Shown here piece after piece: positions 8,396 through 19,203 of a stretch of 64,000 nt of DNA; position 1 is the first letter of the stretch; every line of letters starts with the position of its first letter. The translations under genes and the position numbers were made by a program. The stretch spans positions 18,137 through 82,136 of the forward strand of contig NZ_LMBV01000017.1 in assembly GCF_001439925.1 (NCBI RefSeq), read 5' to 3'. The notes beneath the pieces were generated by a model. That model saw only the letters and a list, made by a program, of their open reading frames with translations, was not told where the DNA came from and did not search any database. This DNA comes from Peribacillus muralis. GTDB lineage: Bacteria > Bacillota > Bacilli > Bacillales > DSM-1321.

Positions 8396-9877
8396 TTGGC
8401 CTTTTCAAACGATCCGCTTTCACCCGATCAAATGCTCGCTGTCATCAAAAATGGACTTGGTCCCTCCCACACTCCCAAGAAGATCATTATCATTGGGGCC
8501 GGCATATCTGGTTTAGTTGCCGCGTCCCTTTTAAAAGAAGCAGGGCACGAAATAACGATATTGGAAGCAACTGCGAGGCTCGGCGGGCGCATATTGACTA
8601 TGAGAGGACCATTTTTTGATGATGCCTATTTCGAGGCTGGTGCGATGCGCATCCCGAACTATCACTATTTGGTTGCTGAATATATTAAGAAATACCAATT
8701 ACGAACGATTTCATTTGTGAATTCGACTCCAAATGACCCCATTTATGCTAATAACATCAAGACGACAGCTGCCATTTATCAACGAAACCCGGATATATTG
8801 AGATATCCGGTAGCACCACATGAAAAAGGGAAAACAGCCGAAGAATTACTCAATATGGCGATTAAACCAGTGACGGATTTCATCAATCAAGATCCGATTA
8901 ATAATTGGGGCATCGTCATTAGAGAATTCGATAAATACTCGATGAGCTTCTTTTTGCAGTACAATCCAGTAGGAATCAGCCTTTCCACTGGAGCAATAGA
9001 AAGCATAAAGGTCCTTTTAGGCTTGGAAGGATTCCCGGAGCTTTCTTTTCCTGCCATACTTCGTGAGCTAATGCCGCTCTTTAACCCGGACCTCGATTTT
9101 TATGCAATCGAGGGCGGCAATGATCGGCTTCCTTATGCTTTTTTACCCGAATTAAAGGAAAATCTAAAATTCAATCATCAAGTGACAAAAATCATTCAAC
9201 AGAAAAATCAAGTCACCATTCATTCTAAACATACTCAAAGCAAAACACCCTTTACGATAACCGGAGACCTTGCCATCGTGACGATTCCCCTTCAATTATT
9301 ATCCTTTATCGAGATTGAGCCACGGAATTCCTTTTCGCATAATAAGTGGAAGGCAATCAGGGAGCTCCATTATGCTGCATCGACAAAAATCGGGCTTCAA
9401 TTCAGGCAACGGTTTTGGGAAAGGGAAGGAATCTTCGGCGGGAAATTGTCGACCGATCTTCCCATCAGGTTTGGTTATTACCCTAATCAACTGATTAACC
9501 GAAGTGAATCCGGGCTCCTCGTTGCTAGTTATACATGGGAAGATGATGCCACATTATGGGATATACTCCCTGAGGAAGATCGTATCCAAAACGCTTTAAA
9601 AAATCTGGAAAAGGTCCATGGAAATCAAGTGTACGACCAATTTTTAACCGGCGTTTCCTATAGCTGGACCTTGAATCAGTATGCCTATGGTGCTTTTTCC
9701 ATGTTCAAACCTGGTCAGGAAATGGACCTGTTCCCATATATCCCCACCCCTGAAGGGAGGGTCCACTTCGCCGGGGAGCATACCTCAACGGCGCCAGCCT
9801 GGATCGAAGGAGGAATCCAATCCGGGATAAGGGTTGCACATGAAGTGACCAACCTACCAAGGACTTTTAACCGCTAA
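8396..9877 (+). CDS. Flavin-dependent amine / L-amino-acid oxidase
   Basis: Oxidises an amine or L-amino acid with FAD, releasing ammonia and H2O2. The 493 aa protein has the FAD dinucleotide fold IIIIGAGISGLVAA (GAGISG at 34-39) with E57 for ribose, the GG motif RLGGRI (61-66), and the C-terminal FAD contact FAGEHTSTAPAWIEGG near 457-472. No signal peptide or membrane segment is evident, so it should be cytoplasmic. The start is TTG at 8396 with GAGGAG 9 nt upstream. It resembles the B. subtilis YobN group of amine oxidases. It stands alone between divergent cydA and the germination operon, with 251 bp before the latter. Confidence 0.85.
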   Translation: MAFSNDPLSPDQMLAVIKNGLGPSHTPKKIIIIGAGISGLVAASLLKEAGHEITILEATARLGGRILTMRGPFFDDAYFEAGAMRIPNYHYLVAEYIKKYQLRTISFVNSTPNDPIYANNIKTTAAIYQRNPDILRYPVAPHEKGKTAEELLNMAIKPVTDFINQDPINNWGIVIREFDKYSMSFFLQYNPVGISLSTGAIESIKVLLGLEGFPELSFPAILRELMPLFNPDLDFYAIEGGNDRLPYAFLPELKENLKFNHQVTKIIQQKNQVTIHSKHTQSKTPFTITGDLAIVTIPLQLLSFIEIEPRNSFSHNKWKAIRELHYAASTKIGLQFRQRFWEREGIFGGKLSTDLPIRFGYYPNQLINRSESGLLVASYTWEDDATLWDILPEEDRIQNALKNLEKVHGNQVYDQFLTGVSYSWTLNQYAYGAFSMFKPGQEMDLFPYIPTPEGRVHFAGEHTSTAPAWIEGGIQSGIRVAHEVTNLPRTFNR

Positions 9878-10128
9878 CCCATTCCCTTTCCATTCACAGT
9901 GATACTAATCGACAAGCTGCACAAACAATTTGCATATGAGTCGCATTAGTGGCCTTTAAAATCTCGCACGATGGACAGAGAAAACAACTAACCTATCATC
10001 GTCCACATCATTCTTGCTTGTCCCTGCTAATGTACGAGGATTTTTTTTGCTTCTCGTTTTAAAATGGTTAATCTGTCATTTAATTGCAAATGCTACTCTT
10101 CATAAGCATGAGTTATGAGGTGACAACA

Positions 10129-11655
10129 TTGTTTAACCGGAAAAAGTCCAAACAAAGCAGCACACAACAAACGGATAAGGATGAAGGCGTCCATGGAGTT
10201 TCCGAAGTGCGCGATCTATTTAATACTCTGTCTTCATCCTATGATTTCATAAACCATCAAGGTACATATAATGGCGTAGGGTATTGGGTATCGTATTATC
10301 GTTCTTTAATTGATGCACAAGAGCTTCACAAAAGTGTGCTTTCGGTAATACCAAGCTTGGAAAAAATCAATTTGGGGCAAATGAGAGAAAGCATCCCAAT
10401 CGAAGATACGCTCATCACCAGTACGAGAACTGTGATCGAAGATAGAATCATGAGAGGGCATATCGCCATTCGATTAGATGCAAACCTTGATGAGTGTTTG
10501 TTGATTAATGTTGTTGCCCAACATGGGCGGCAAGTAGATAAACCCGAGCTCGAATTTGGAATCATAAGCCCACAGGAGGCTTTTGTCGAGGATATCGATA
10601 TCAATCTTAACCTCGTCAGAAAAAGGCTGCCCGTACCCAGTTTGCAAGTAACTGAATTGACTGTGGGTACTTTATCGAAAACGAAAGTGGCGGTCTTGGC
10701 GATAGAAGGTATCGTTGACAAGGAAAATGTCGACACTGTCGTCAAGCGCATCAGTGAAATAGATTTTGATGAAATCTTGGACGGTTCTCATCTTGCGCAA
10801 ATGCTTTACGATGATACGAATACCTTGTTCCCCCTTTTCCTATATACGGAAAGACCCGATCGCATCGCAAGTGCATTGGCTGAAGGGAAAGTAGCGATGA
10901 TCGTTGATAGGTCTTCATCCGCCTTGATTGCCCCAACCATTTTGTTGGAGTACTTTATAACGATGGAAGATTATAATATGCCATGGGTTCCTGCTTCGGC
11001 ATTTCGTTTATTGAGGATTTTCGCGGTCATTTTTTCGATATTCGCGACACCGCTTTATGTAGCTGTCCTGACGTACCATTATGAACTGATTCCTAAAGAT
11101 CTTTTGGAAACGATCGTCACTTCAAGGAATTTGATCCCTTTCCAGCCATTGATTGAAGCGTTATTCTTAGAAATTTCCATTGAGCTATTGCGGGAGGCGG
11201 CCGCCAGGCTTCCGACAAAGGTTGGTCAAACATTGGGTATCGTCGGCGGTATCGTTATCGGACAGGCCGCCGTTGTTGCCGGACTGACGAGCAATATCTT
11301 GTTGATCATCGTCGCTTTATCGGCACTGGCATCCTTTGTAACCCCGATTTATAAAATGGGCAATGCCATCCGGTTACTGCGGTTCCCTTTTTTAGTCGGG
11401 GCCCAAATTTGGGGGCTGCTCGGAATTACCATTTCGGCCGTGTTTTTAATGACACACCTTATTAAATTGACATCGATGGGACACCCGTACCTTGAGCCGA
11501 TATATCCCTTCCACATAAAGGATTGGAAAGATAGCTTCGTGCGGCTTCCTTTTACTTTTTTTAAATCGCGACCAGTCAATTTACGGACAGAGGATACAAC
11601 AAGGCAATCAAAGCCGAAAAAAAGCAAGAGAAAAACTAATGATTTTAATGAATGA
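10129..11655 (+). CDS. Spore germination protein, GerA family A subunit
   Basis: A subunit of a nutrient germinant receptor in the spore inner membrane. 508 aa from a TTG at 10129 preceded by GAGGTGACAACA; an earlier in-frame TTG (10084) lacks a site. A hydrophilic N-terminal domain of about 280 residues is followed by the family's membrane segments (about 300-460; for example ILLIIVALSALASFV), then a charged tail. The conserved PFQPLIEALFLEISIELLREAAARLP block is present in the membrane part. It is the first gene of an A-B-C operon; B starts 18 nt later. Germinant specificity cannot be read. These operons are normally sigma-G dependent, but I could not pick a convincing -35/-10. Confidence 0.9.
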   Translation: MFNRKKSKQSSTQQTDKDEGVHGVSEVRDLFNTLSSSYDFINHQGTYNGVGYWVSYYRSLIDAQELHKSVLSVIPSLEKINLGQMRESIPIEDTLITSTRTVIEDRIMRGHIAIRLDANLDECLLINVVAQHGRQVDKPELEFGIISPQEAFVEDIDINLNLVRKRLPVPSLQVTELTVGTLSKTKVAVLAIEGIVDKENVDTVVKRISEIDFDEILDGSHLAQMLYDDTNTLFPLFLYTERPDRIASALAEGKVAMIVDRSSSALIAPTILLEYFITMEDYNMPWVPASAFRLLRIFAVIFSIFATPLYVAVLTYHYELIPKDLLETIVTSRNLIPFQPLIEALFLEISIELLREAAARLPTKVGQTLGIVGGIVIGQAAVVAGLTSNILLIIVALSALASFVTPIYKMGNAIRLLRFPFLVGAQIWGLLGITISAVFLMTHLIKLTSMGHPYLEPIYPFHIKDWKDSFVRLPFTFFKSRPVNLRTEDTTRQSKPKKSKRKTNDFNE

Positions 11656-11673
11656 TTGTAATGAGGCGCCTCT

Positions 11674-12765
11674 ATGAACCAAACTGATGTAAACGAAAAA
11701 TATATGGTAGCACCCTTCTATGTGTTTTTTTTAGTTCATTCGATGCAAACCGGAATCGGTGTGCTCAGCTTCCAAAGAATTTTAGCAAAGTCGACAGGAA
11801 CGGATGGCTGGATTTCAATACTCTTGGCAGGATTGATTGTCCATTCCCTGATATGGGTGATATACAAGATTTTCAGTATGGTTCCTGGTGATATTTTAAG
11901 CGTCAATCATCATGCTTTCGGGAAATGGGGCGGGAACCTCTTCAGCTTGCTTTTCATCGCTTACTTTTTGGTTCTCGGATCGACGGTCATGGTCAGCTAC
12001 ATTCAGATCATACATGTCTGGATGTTTGAAGAAGTTCCTGCTTGGTCGTTTTCGCTAGTCTTCCTCATCCTGATTTACTATATAAATACCGGAGGATTCC
12101 GTACGATTACCGGGATTGCCTTTTTGAGTGTGATGATGACCTTTTGGCTTGCATTCGTTCTCTTTTATGCCATGAAATACTCAGAATTCACCAATTTACT
12201 GCCGGTTTTCGACCACTCTCTCTTGGATATTTGGACAGGTACGAAACATAGTGCATTATCGATGATTGGATTTGAACTGATCCTGATGTTCTACCCTTTC
12301 ATCAAAGATGCGAAAGCTTCTCAAAAATATGCTCATGGAGGGGCTTTGACGACAACGTTGATCACCGTAATCGTTTATTTGGTTTCACTCGTTTTTTATT
12401 CGCAGAATCAGTTGGTTTTGAACATATGGCCGACCCTCACCATGACTAGCATCGTAGAATTGGCCTTTATCCAAAGATTTGAATATATATATGTTTCTTG
12501 GTGGGCCATCGTCATCATACCGAACATAACCATCTCCTTGTGGGCTGCCAGCAGGGGGTTCAAGCGTTTATTCAATGTCCAGCAAAAGTACCCGTTATGG
12601 GGGATGTCCCTCATTATTCTGATCATCAACATATTCTTTTTCGATGTAGATTCATTGAATATATTGGAGAAAATCATCAATCCCTACGGGGTGCTCTTCC
12701 TTGTTTCATACCTGCCTCTTCTTTTGGTCATCATCTATATTAAGAAAAAGAGGAACCGATTATGA
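11674..12765 (+). CDS. Spore germination permease, GerB family
   Basis: 363 aa integral membrane protein of the APC-type endospore germination permease family; about ten hydrophobic segments are visible. The GerB subunit binds germinant with GerA in the receptor complex. It overlaps the downstream C gene by four bases (ATGA), which implies translational coupling. Confidence 0.88.
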   Translation: MNQTDVNEKYMVAPFYVFFLVHSMQTGIGVLSFQRILAKSTGTDGWISILLAGLIVHSLIWVIYKIFSMVPGDILSVNHHAFGKWGGNLFSLLFIAYFLVLGSTVMVSYIQIIHVWMFEEVPAWSFSLVFLILIYYINTGGFRTITGIAFLSVMMTFWLAFVLFYAMKYSEFTNLLPVFDHSLLDIWTGTKHSALSMIGFELILMFYPFIKDAKASQKYAHGGALTTTLITVIVYLVSLVFYSQNQLVLNIWPTLTMTSIVELAFIQRFEYIYVSWWAIVIIPNITISLWAASRGFKRLFNVQQKYPLWGMSLIILIINIFFFDVDSLNILEKIINPYGVLFLVSYLPLLLVIIYIKKKRNRL

Positions 12766-13847
12766 GAAAATTATTTCCTATTATCTTGACTTGTACCATT
12801 CTATGCAGCTGTGCCCAGCCTCGAGTGGTTGACGAAGTTAATATGTCCCAGGCAATCGGCTACGATATATTGGAAAATGACCGGATTGAAGGGATGTTCG
12901 TCATTCCTATCTTCCAACAAGAACAAATGGGTAAATATCAAATCTTGTCAGGAACGTCATCGACGACGAGTGATGTTCAAGCTGCCGTTTCCAAAAAAGC
13001 AGACAAAACGGTGTTGCTAGGACAGACCCGCATCGTGTTATTCAGTGAAAAAATCGTTCATAAAATCGGGATGACAGAACTGACCGATTATCTTTATCGT
13101 GAGCCCCAGCTTGGTAATAGGGTTCTTCTCGTCATCGTCGAAGGAAACGTCAAAAATGTCATCAATATAAAACCCCCAAATTCATATGTGAATATCGGGA
13201 TATATTTATCGAATTTAATAAATCAACAAAATGAAACAGGGAACGGACCGGATACCAACCTCCACCTTTTTCTAGGGGATTCCTTGGAAGATGGCGGTGA
13301 TGCTTATCTTCCAATAATAAAAAAACGTGGTAAGGACGTGGCCGTTTCCGGTGTTGCCCTGTTTCATGAAAATAAGATCGTCAATAAAGTGCAATCAAAG
13401 GATATGTTCGTTTTCAAGACTTTAGTTCAACATCATCGAAGGGGCGTATATAAGTTCAAATTAAATGACAAGAAGAAGAGTGATATCGTAGTGGAAAGCA
13501 TCCGAAGCGGGACAAAATATGATGTATCCGGCTCAGAGAGTCATCCATCAATAAGGATAAAACTCAAAATAAAAGGGCAAATAAAGGAGTCAATGAGAAG
13601 TGATAATCTTACGAATAGAAAAATGATCAAAAAAATCGAGCAGGATATGGAAGCCGACATTACGAAACAGGCAACCAGGCTAATTAAGGATTTTCAGAAA
13701 AGAAATATTGACCCGCTTGGCTTAAAGGAAAAATTCCACGCCAAAAATAAAAGAATGACGTATGAACGATGGAAAGGCATGTATCCAAACATGGACATTC
13801 GTGTAGAGGCCAAAACTGACATCCTTCAAACTGGGGTTTCGGAATGA
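12762..13847 (+). CDS. Germinant receptor lipoprotein, Ger(x)C family
   Basis: 361 aa. The N-terminus is a lipoprotein signal with lipobox LCSC and lipidated Cys17. The remainder is soluble and alternates beta and helical stretches as in GerAC/GerBC. FQQEQMGKYQILSGTSST and the FSEKIVHKIGM / LTDYLYREPQ region match what I know of the family. It completes the A-B-C receptor operon and ends just before a bidirectional terminator. Confidence 0.88.
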   Translation: MRKLFPIILTCTILCSCAQPRVVDEVNMSQAIGYDILENDRIEGMFVIPIFQQEQMGKYQILSGTSSTTSDVQAAVSKKADKTVLLGQTRIVLFSEKIVHKIGMTELTDYLYREPQLGNRVLLVIVEGNVKNVINIKPPNSYVNIGIYLSNLINQQNETGNGPDTNLHLFLGDSLEDGGDAYLPIIKKRGKDVAVSGVALFHENKIVNKVQSKDMFVFKTLVQHHRRGVYKFKLNDKKKSDIVVESIRSGTKYDVSGSESHPSIRIKLKIKGQIKESMRSDNLTNRKMIKKIEQDMEADITKQATRLIKDFQKRNIDPLGLKEKFHAKNKRMTYERWKGMYPNMDIRVEAKTDILQTGVSE

Positions 13848-13873
13848 ATGAAAAAAATATATATCGGAACAAA

Positions 13874-13903
13874 AACGAGACAGGGTTGCATTCCCGCCTC
13901 GTT
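13874..13903. terminator. Bidirectional terminator between gerC-type gene and cysI
   Basis: AACGAG pairs with CTCGTT and an inner GGG pairs with CCC around the loop. Runs of A on the left and CTTGTTGTTT on the right let it serve both converging genes. Confidence 0.6.
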
Positions 13904-13916
13904 CTTGTTGTTTCAA

Positions 13917-15635
13917 TCAATCATGAAAATTCGTTCCATCCGTCACTTCTTTGACGATCCCTGCACGGATGACAAAGTCACCGAAATGCTCTTCGTCATG
14001 TCGTTCTTTAGCATAACGGGAAAGCAGGACATGCAGATCTTTTAAAATCTCTGCTTCGCCGATGTTTTCACGGTACATTTTACTTAACCGGCTACCATCA
14101 AAGGCAGCACCTAGATACATATTGTACTTGCCAGGTGCCTTCCCGATAAAACCGATTTCTCCGAGTGCATGACGGGCACAGCCATTCGGGCAACCGGTCA
14201 TGCGTATCGTGATTTCTTCCTCGCGCAGTCCGATTTCATCAACGATGGTCTCGACTTTATCAAGTAAAACCGGCAAATAACGTTCCGCCTCGGCCATTGC
14301 CAGCCCGCATGTTGGAAGCGATACGCAAGCGATCGAGCTTCGACGGAGAGCTGAATGGTGTGCCCCATCCGTCAGGCCGTATGTTTCGAGCAAATCAGTG
14401 ATTTTTTTCTTTTTCTCGCTCGATACATCAGCAATGATCAAGTTTTGATTGGCCGTCAGCCTGTAATCCCCCGTATGAATCTTAGCGATTTCACGTAAAC
14501 CTGTCATCAGTTTGTAATCGTTATAATCGGCAATTCGGCCACCTTCGACAAACAGGGTAAAATGCCACTTTCCACGTAAGCCCTTCACCCAGCCGTAGCG
14601 GTCACCGTTATTGTCAAAATGATACGCCTTCGCTTCGTCCAAGCTCCAACCAAGGCGATTTTCCAATTCAACCTTTACCTGTTCCAGCCCAAGGCGGTCA
14701 ACGGTATATTTGAACCGTGCATTTTTCCGGACGGAACGATTACCGAAATCACGCTGAATCGTAATGATCTTCTCCGCCACATCAAGGATTCGCTCAGGCC
14801 TACAAAAGCCAATGACTTTGGCTAACTGGGGATAGGTCGCCTTGTCCCCATGGGTCATTCCCATTCCGCCCCCGATTGCCACATTGAACCCAACGAGTTT
14901 TCCACTTTCAACAATCGCTATGAAGCCTAGATCCTGGGAATAGACATCTATATCATTTGATGGAGGGACTGCAATGCCTATTTTAAACTTCCTTGGCAAA
15001 TAAAGCGGCCCATACATCGGTTCGACATCCTCCATTTCAGGAGTGCCGACAACTTTTTCTTCATCCAGCCAGATCTCATGGTACGCCCTTGTACGTGGCA
15101 ATAAATAATCACTCAATTTTTTCGACCATTCGTATACTTCGGAATGGATTTCTGATTGAAACGGTATCGAATTGCACATCACATTCCGATTGACATCACC
15201 ACATGCGGCAATTGTATCGAGCATGGAAGCATGGATTTCCTGAATCGTTTTTTTCATATTCCATTTCAAAATGCCATGCATCTGAAAGGTCTGTCTTGTC
15301 GTCAATTTCAAGGTACCGTTTCCGTATTTTTGGGCAAGGTCATCCATGACCAGCCATTGTGATGGCAACGCAACCCCGCCCGCCATGCGCACGCGCAGCA
15401 TGAACTGAAAGGCAGGTTCAAGTTTTTGTTTTTGACGCTCATTGCGAAGGTCCCGATCATCCTGCAAATAGCTGCCATGATGTTTCATCAGGCGATTATC
15501 ATCGTCTGGAATACCGGCGCTAATGCGATCTAGCATCACCTCTTCAAGTGTGCCCCGCAAATAGTTGCTTCTTTCTTTTATTTGCTCAACATCACTTGGC
15601 GGTCCTTCAGGTGCTTGTAATAGTCGGTTCACCAT
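13917..15635 (-). CDS. cysI: Assimilatory sulfite reductase hemoprotein (beta) subunit
   Basis: Reduces sulfite to sulfide using siroheme coupled to a [4Fe-4S] cluster. The 572 aa protein has the cluster/siroheme cysteines C437, C443, C482 and C486 (C-X5-C and C-X3-C in [10 protein letters not shown] and [10 protein letters not shown]). The N-terminal ferredoxin-like repeat shows [11 protein letters not shown] and the siroheme-contact region [21 protein letters not shown] precedes the ATG. It starts 27 nt after cysJ, which supplies electrons from NADPH. It converges on the germination operon across a shared terminator. Confidence 0.95.
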   Translation of the reverse strand: MVNRLLQAPEGPPSDVEQIKERSNYLRGTLEEVMLDRISAGIPDDDNRLMKHHGSYLQDDRDLRNERQKQKLEPAFQFMLRVRMAGGVALPSQWLVMDDLAQKYGNGTLKLTTRQTFQMHGILKWNMKKTIQEIHASMLDTIAACGDVNRNVMCNSIPFQSEIHSEVYEWSKKLSDYLLPRTRAYHEIWLDEEKVVGTPEMEDVEPMYGPLYLPRKFKIGIAVPPSNDIDVYSQDLGFIAIVESGKLVGFNVAIGGGMGMTHGDKATYPQLAKVIGFCRPERILDVAEKIITIQRDFGNRSVRKNARFKYTVDRLGLEQVKVELENRLGWSLDEAKAYHFDNNGDRYGWVKGLRGKWHFTLFVEGGRIADYNDYKLMTGLREIAKIHTGDYRLTANQNLIIADVSSEKKKKITDLLETYGLTDGAHHSALRRSSIACVSLPTCGLAMAEAERYLPVLLDKVETIVDEIGLREEEITIRMTGCPNGCARHALGEIGFIGKAPGKYNMYLGAAFDGSRLSKMYRENIGEAEILKDLHVLLSRYAKERHDEEHFGDFVIRAGIVKEVTDGTNFHD

Positions 15636-15662
15636 GTTGTTATCTCCTTTTCATCGATAGTT

Positions 15663-17477
15663 TCAGTACACATCACGTTGATAGCGTTTATTCTGCTGCA
15701 TTTCATCTAGGTAAGCTTGCGCATCGGCATGGCTCATCCGGCCTTCTTTTTCAATGATCTCGATTAAAGTATGATGGACATCATGTGCCATGTTTTTCTC
15801 ATCGCCGCAAATGTATAGCGCTGCCCCGTCCTGCAGCCATTGGAATAACTCTCCGCTTTGCTCGGTCATCCGGTTTTGAACATACACTTTTTCGTCCGTG
15901 TCGCGCGAAAAGGCAACATCCATCTTCGTAAGCGCACCTGTTTCCAGCCACTTTTGCCATTCAGTCTGATAAAGGAAATCCGTAACAAAATGCTGATCGC
16001 CGAAAAAGAGCCATGTTTTCCCTCTCGCTTCCGTTTCTTCTCTCTCCTGAATGAACGATCTGAATGGGGCTACTCCTGTACCTGGCCCAATCATGATTAT
16101 TGGTGTATTCTCATCAACGGGCTGCTTGAAGTTTTGGTTATGCTGAATGTATACGGGCAGCTTGTCACCTGGTTGTAATCGATCCGCACATAAAATCGAG
16201 CAGACACCCTTTCTTTCCCGCCCATGGCTTTCATACCGCACAGCTCCAATTGTCAAATGCACTTCATCCGGATAAGCGGATAAGCTACTTGCAATCGAAT
16301 ATAGACGAGCCGGCATTTTTCTAAGGATGGAGACGAATTCTTGCGCCGACTCTCCCCACGAACCAAAATCACGGACAAAATCAAGTAAATCACGGCCTTC
16401 ACGATATTTCTTTAGTTTTTCTTCATTTCCAGGCAATACTAGCGACTTTAAATCCTCATTGGCTGAAATCCGGGCCGCCTGTTCAAGTAGCGACTTTGTT
16501 AGAACGGTTATTTCAAAACTTGCGATGAGCGCTTCCCGGAACGGAAGAAGGTCTCCCTGCTTGTTGACCTTCACCATTTCTTCTGGATTCCAATTGAGTT
16601 CATGAAGAAGCATATCCACTAAAGCTGAATCATTTAGCGGATAAATGCCAATACTATCCCCCGGTTCAAATGTAAGTCCCGAGCCTTCAAGCGATAACTC
16701 AAGATGGCGTGTCTCTTTATTGGAGCCACGACCGTTCAAGTTGATATTTTCCAGTACTTCCGCTTTAAACGGATTTGTTCGGGAATACGTTTTTTCACCT
16801 ATTGGCGCTTTCTGTTCGTTGGCGGGTGCAACAAAGTTCCCTTGCACCGTGCTTAAGCTGGAAACGACACCTTCGAGCCATTCTGCAGCGGGTTCATCAT
16901 AATCAAGGTCACAGTCCATTCGCGGAAAAAGCCGAGTGGCGCCAAGTTCTTCCAAGCGTGTATCGAATTGTTTTCCGGTTTCACAGAAAAATTCATAAGA
17001 GCTGTCACCAAGCGCCAATACGGAAAAGCGGAGATCATCAAGTCTGGACGCCCTCCTGCCATGAAGGAACTCGTGAAAAGATATCGTGTTATCTGGTGGG
17101 TCGCCCTCACCATGCGTGCTAACGAAAATAAGAAGATTCTCGACTTTTTTTAACTGATTCACCTTATAGTCACTCATCGATGAAATCGTTACATGAAAGC
17201 CTTTATCCTTAAGCATTCTTGCCGCTTTCTCTGCCAATCCTTGCGCATTTCCAGTCTGTGAACCATAAAGGATGGTAATTTCTTTTGATACCGTCTTGGC
17301 ATCTGGTTCAGTTGCCACCACCGATACTGATGCTGTGTCTGGATTGGAAACTGACAAAGACGCAGCCAGATAACCGCTCAGCCAAACTTTTTGGTTTTCT
17401 GTCAAGCTAGGCAGGAGATTGTTAAGAAGCTCTGCCTGTTCATGATTAAAAGGACTGTTACTTACCTGAAGTTGCAC
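15663..17477 (-). CDS. cysJ: Assimilatory sulfite reductase flavoprotein (alpha) subunit
   Basis: Passes electrons from NADPH through FAD and FMN to CysI. 604 aa from a GTG at 17477; GTGAGGTGG precedes it, and the resulting MQLQVSNSPFN matches the known B. subtilis N-terminus, whereas a GTG three codons upstream lies inside the ribosome binding site. Domains in order: flavodoxin (TILYGSQTGNAQGLAE, STHGEGDPPDN), FAD-binding (RLYSIASS), NADP-binding (GPGTGVAPFRSF, YICGDEKNMAHDV), ending in the typical RYQRDVY. It is transcribed divergently from cysL, its likely activator. Confidence 0.95.
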   Translation of the reverse strand: MQLQVSNSPFNHEQAELLNNLLPSLTENQKVWLSGYLAASLSVSNPDTASVSVVATEPDAKTVSKEITILYGSQTGNAQGLAEKAARMLKDKGFHVTISSMSDYKVNQLKKVENLLIFVSTHGEGDPPDNTISFHEFLHGRRASRLDDLRFSVLALGDSSYEFFCETGKQFDTRLEELGATRLFPRMDCDLDYDEPAAEWLEGVVSSLSTVQGNFVAPANEQKAPIGEKTYSRTNPFKAEVLENINLNGRGSNKETRHLELSLEGSGLTFEPGDSIGIYPLNDSALVDMLLHELNWNPEEMVKVNKQGDLLPFREALIASFEITVLTKSLLEQAARISANEDLKSLVLPGNEEKLKKYREGRDLLDFVRDFGSWGESAQEFVSILRKMPARLYSIASSLSAYPDEVHLTIGAVRYESHGRERKGVCSILCADRLQPGDKLPVYIQHNQNFKQPVDENTPIIMIGPGTGVAPFRSFIQEREETEARGKTWLFFGDQHFVTDFLYQTEWQKWLETGALTKMDVAFSRDTDEKVYVQNRMTEQSGELFQWLQDGAALYICGDEKNMAHDVHHTLIEIIEKEGRMSHADAQAYLDEMQQNKRYQRDVY

Positions 17478-17785
17478 GATTTCCACCTCACAAAGGAATA
17501 TAAACTTATCTTAGTAACTTCTAATGTAGTAAAAACTTCATTCACTCCATGAACTGAATTAAATCACTTACTCCTATAGATCAAGTCGGTTTTATATGCA
17601 AAAAATTTAGAACGCTCAGTTCATGCATGGAGGGAGCACGTCAATCATAGGCTGCCAATAAATGATCATATAACGTTAAGGTAAAATAAGTTCTTCATAA
17701 TACTTTACCGGACGGTGCATCATTAGTAAAATATATATAATTTATTGCAACTATTAAGAATATTAATAATAGAAGGAGTATTCCT
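17478..17785. other. cysJ-cysL divergent regulatory region
   Basis: 308 bp with the promoters of cysJI and cysL. A LysR-type activator site is expected here. TATTAA-GAATA-TTAATA (17752-17768) is an inverted repeat just before the cysL ribosome binding site and could be an autoregulatory element. I could not define the cysJ promoter with confidence. Confidence 0.5.
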
Positions 17786-18697
17786 ATGTATTATGATGCT
17801 TTAAAAACATTTGTGACGCTTGTGGAAGTCAAGAATTTCACAAAAACAGCAGAAATTCTTCTAATGTCACAACCTAGTGTTAGTTTGCACGTAAAAAAAT
17901 TAGAAGAAGAGTTCCAAACCAAATTATTTCTCCGCTCACCTAAATTTTTGAAAGTCACCTTAACAGGAGAAATTCTTTACGATCGGGCTAAGCAAATGAT
18001 CACCATTTATGAACAGACGATTCAAGACATTCAGGAACATGATCGATCGGTCAAAGGTGAGTTAAAAATAGGCGCAAGTTTTACAATTGGCGAATACATA
18101 TTGCCTTCATTGCTCATTGACCTTCAACAGGACTATCCGGAACTTGAGCTTCAAGTTGTTATTGGAAACACGGAAGAAATAGTCAAGGCCGTTCGGTTAT
18201 ATAAAGTCGATATTGGTTTAATCGAAGGCCAAACAAATGAAAAAGAGCTATCCGTGCACCCCTTTATGCAAGATGAGTTATTCGTAGTTTCATCGAACGA
18301 CCATGAGCTCGCATGCAAAGATGAAGTAACAATTGCCGATTTGCACGACCGAGCATGGGTAACAAGGGAAGTCGGTTCCGGCACACGTGAATATCTCAAC
18401 CACGTCATACGTTCCAATGGCTTGAAAATTAAATCGATACTTACGATTAGCAGCAATCAAGGAATCAAGGAAACGTTGATCAAACATGGAGCAGGGCTCG
18501 CCCTCCTCTCCCGAAGTGTCATTGAGAGGGACGTCCAAAATAAGATTCTTTCTATTATACAGTTGAACAATCAGTCCTTTAACAGAACACTCTCGTACGT
18601 TTATTCTCCTATTATGGAAGAGAAAAAGAATGTGAAGACCTTTATCAGGGAGTTAAATAAAAAATGGCCTTTAAAAGCGAGGCCAATTGATAAATAA
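17786..18697 (+). CDS. cysL: LysR-family activator, CysL-like
   Basis: 303 aa transcription factor. The N-terminal winged helix reads FTKTAEILLMSQPSVSLHVKKLEEEF (about 18-43); the C-terminal effector domain of about 200 residues binds a co-inducer. AGAAGGAG precedes the ATG. Its divergent position against cysJI is the arrangement of B. subtilis cysL (ywfK), the activator of cysJI, and this underlies the name. The effector is not evident from sequence. Confidence 0.85.
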   Translation: MYYDALKTFVTLVEVKNFTKTAEILLMSQPSVSLHVKKLEEEFQTKLFLRSPKFLKVTLTGEILYDRAKQMITIYEQTIQDIQEHDRSVKGELKIGASFTIGEYILPSLLIDLQQDYPELELQVVIGNTEEIVKAVRLYKVDIGLIEGQTNEKELSVHPFMQDELFVVSSNDHELACKDEVTIADLHDRAWVTREVGSGTREYLNHVIRSNGLKIKSILTISSNQGIKETLIKHGAGLALLSRSVIERDVQNKILSIIQLNNQSFNRTLSYVYSPIMEEKKNVKTFIRELNKKWPLKARPIDK

Positions 18698-19203
18698 GCA
18701 TCATTCTTTCATTTCGCCAAACCATACAAGGCCGTGGTTGAAAACACTCCTTCGAGTGCCTTGTATAGACTAATTTCGTTGATGTTGAATGGAGAAATGA
18801 TACCTTTGATTCACACACAGTGGAATGAAACGGAAAAGTACAAACCTATGGACCATGGAAATTCTCTCTTCTTTTTCGCGCAGAGTGCAATGACACGATC
18901 GATGTACAGATCCTCCAAAACTATGGACAATCTGAAATGCTAACTTCATATTCACGCACAGTGGAATGGAACGGTCATTGTACAAATCCACATAAACTGT
19001 GAGCAACCTGATTTCAACTTCCGTTATCACGCAGAGTGGAATGCTCTTTTCGGCATTTTTCGAATATAAATCCTAAAACCATTCAACCCGTTCATTTATT
19101 TGTATAAAAATGTCGATAGTTAAAATATTCAAAAAATGAAAATTACTTGAATTAGCATGTTATATTGTTAATGAAAAAAATACATGTCAAGTAAGGTGAG
19201 TGT
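18698..19203. other. Intergenic region with degenerate repeats, no clear gene
   Basis: 506 bp between cysL and a small YppF-like gene. It is dominated by four diverged repeat units (listed separately). The last 150 bp are AT-rich and probably carry the promoter of the small gene. Confidence 0.6.
18811..19045. repeat. Four diverged copies of a GTGGAATGRAACGG-cored repeat
   Basis: Units with the core CAGTGGAATGAAACGG begin near 18818, 18881 (degenerate), 18957 and 19031, that is, spaced 65-76 bp. Each follows a TTCACGCA-like leader. The same core brackets the larger structured repeat at 33.7-34.1 kb, so this is a dispersed family in this genome. No coding potential is convincing in it. Confidence 0.7.
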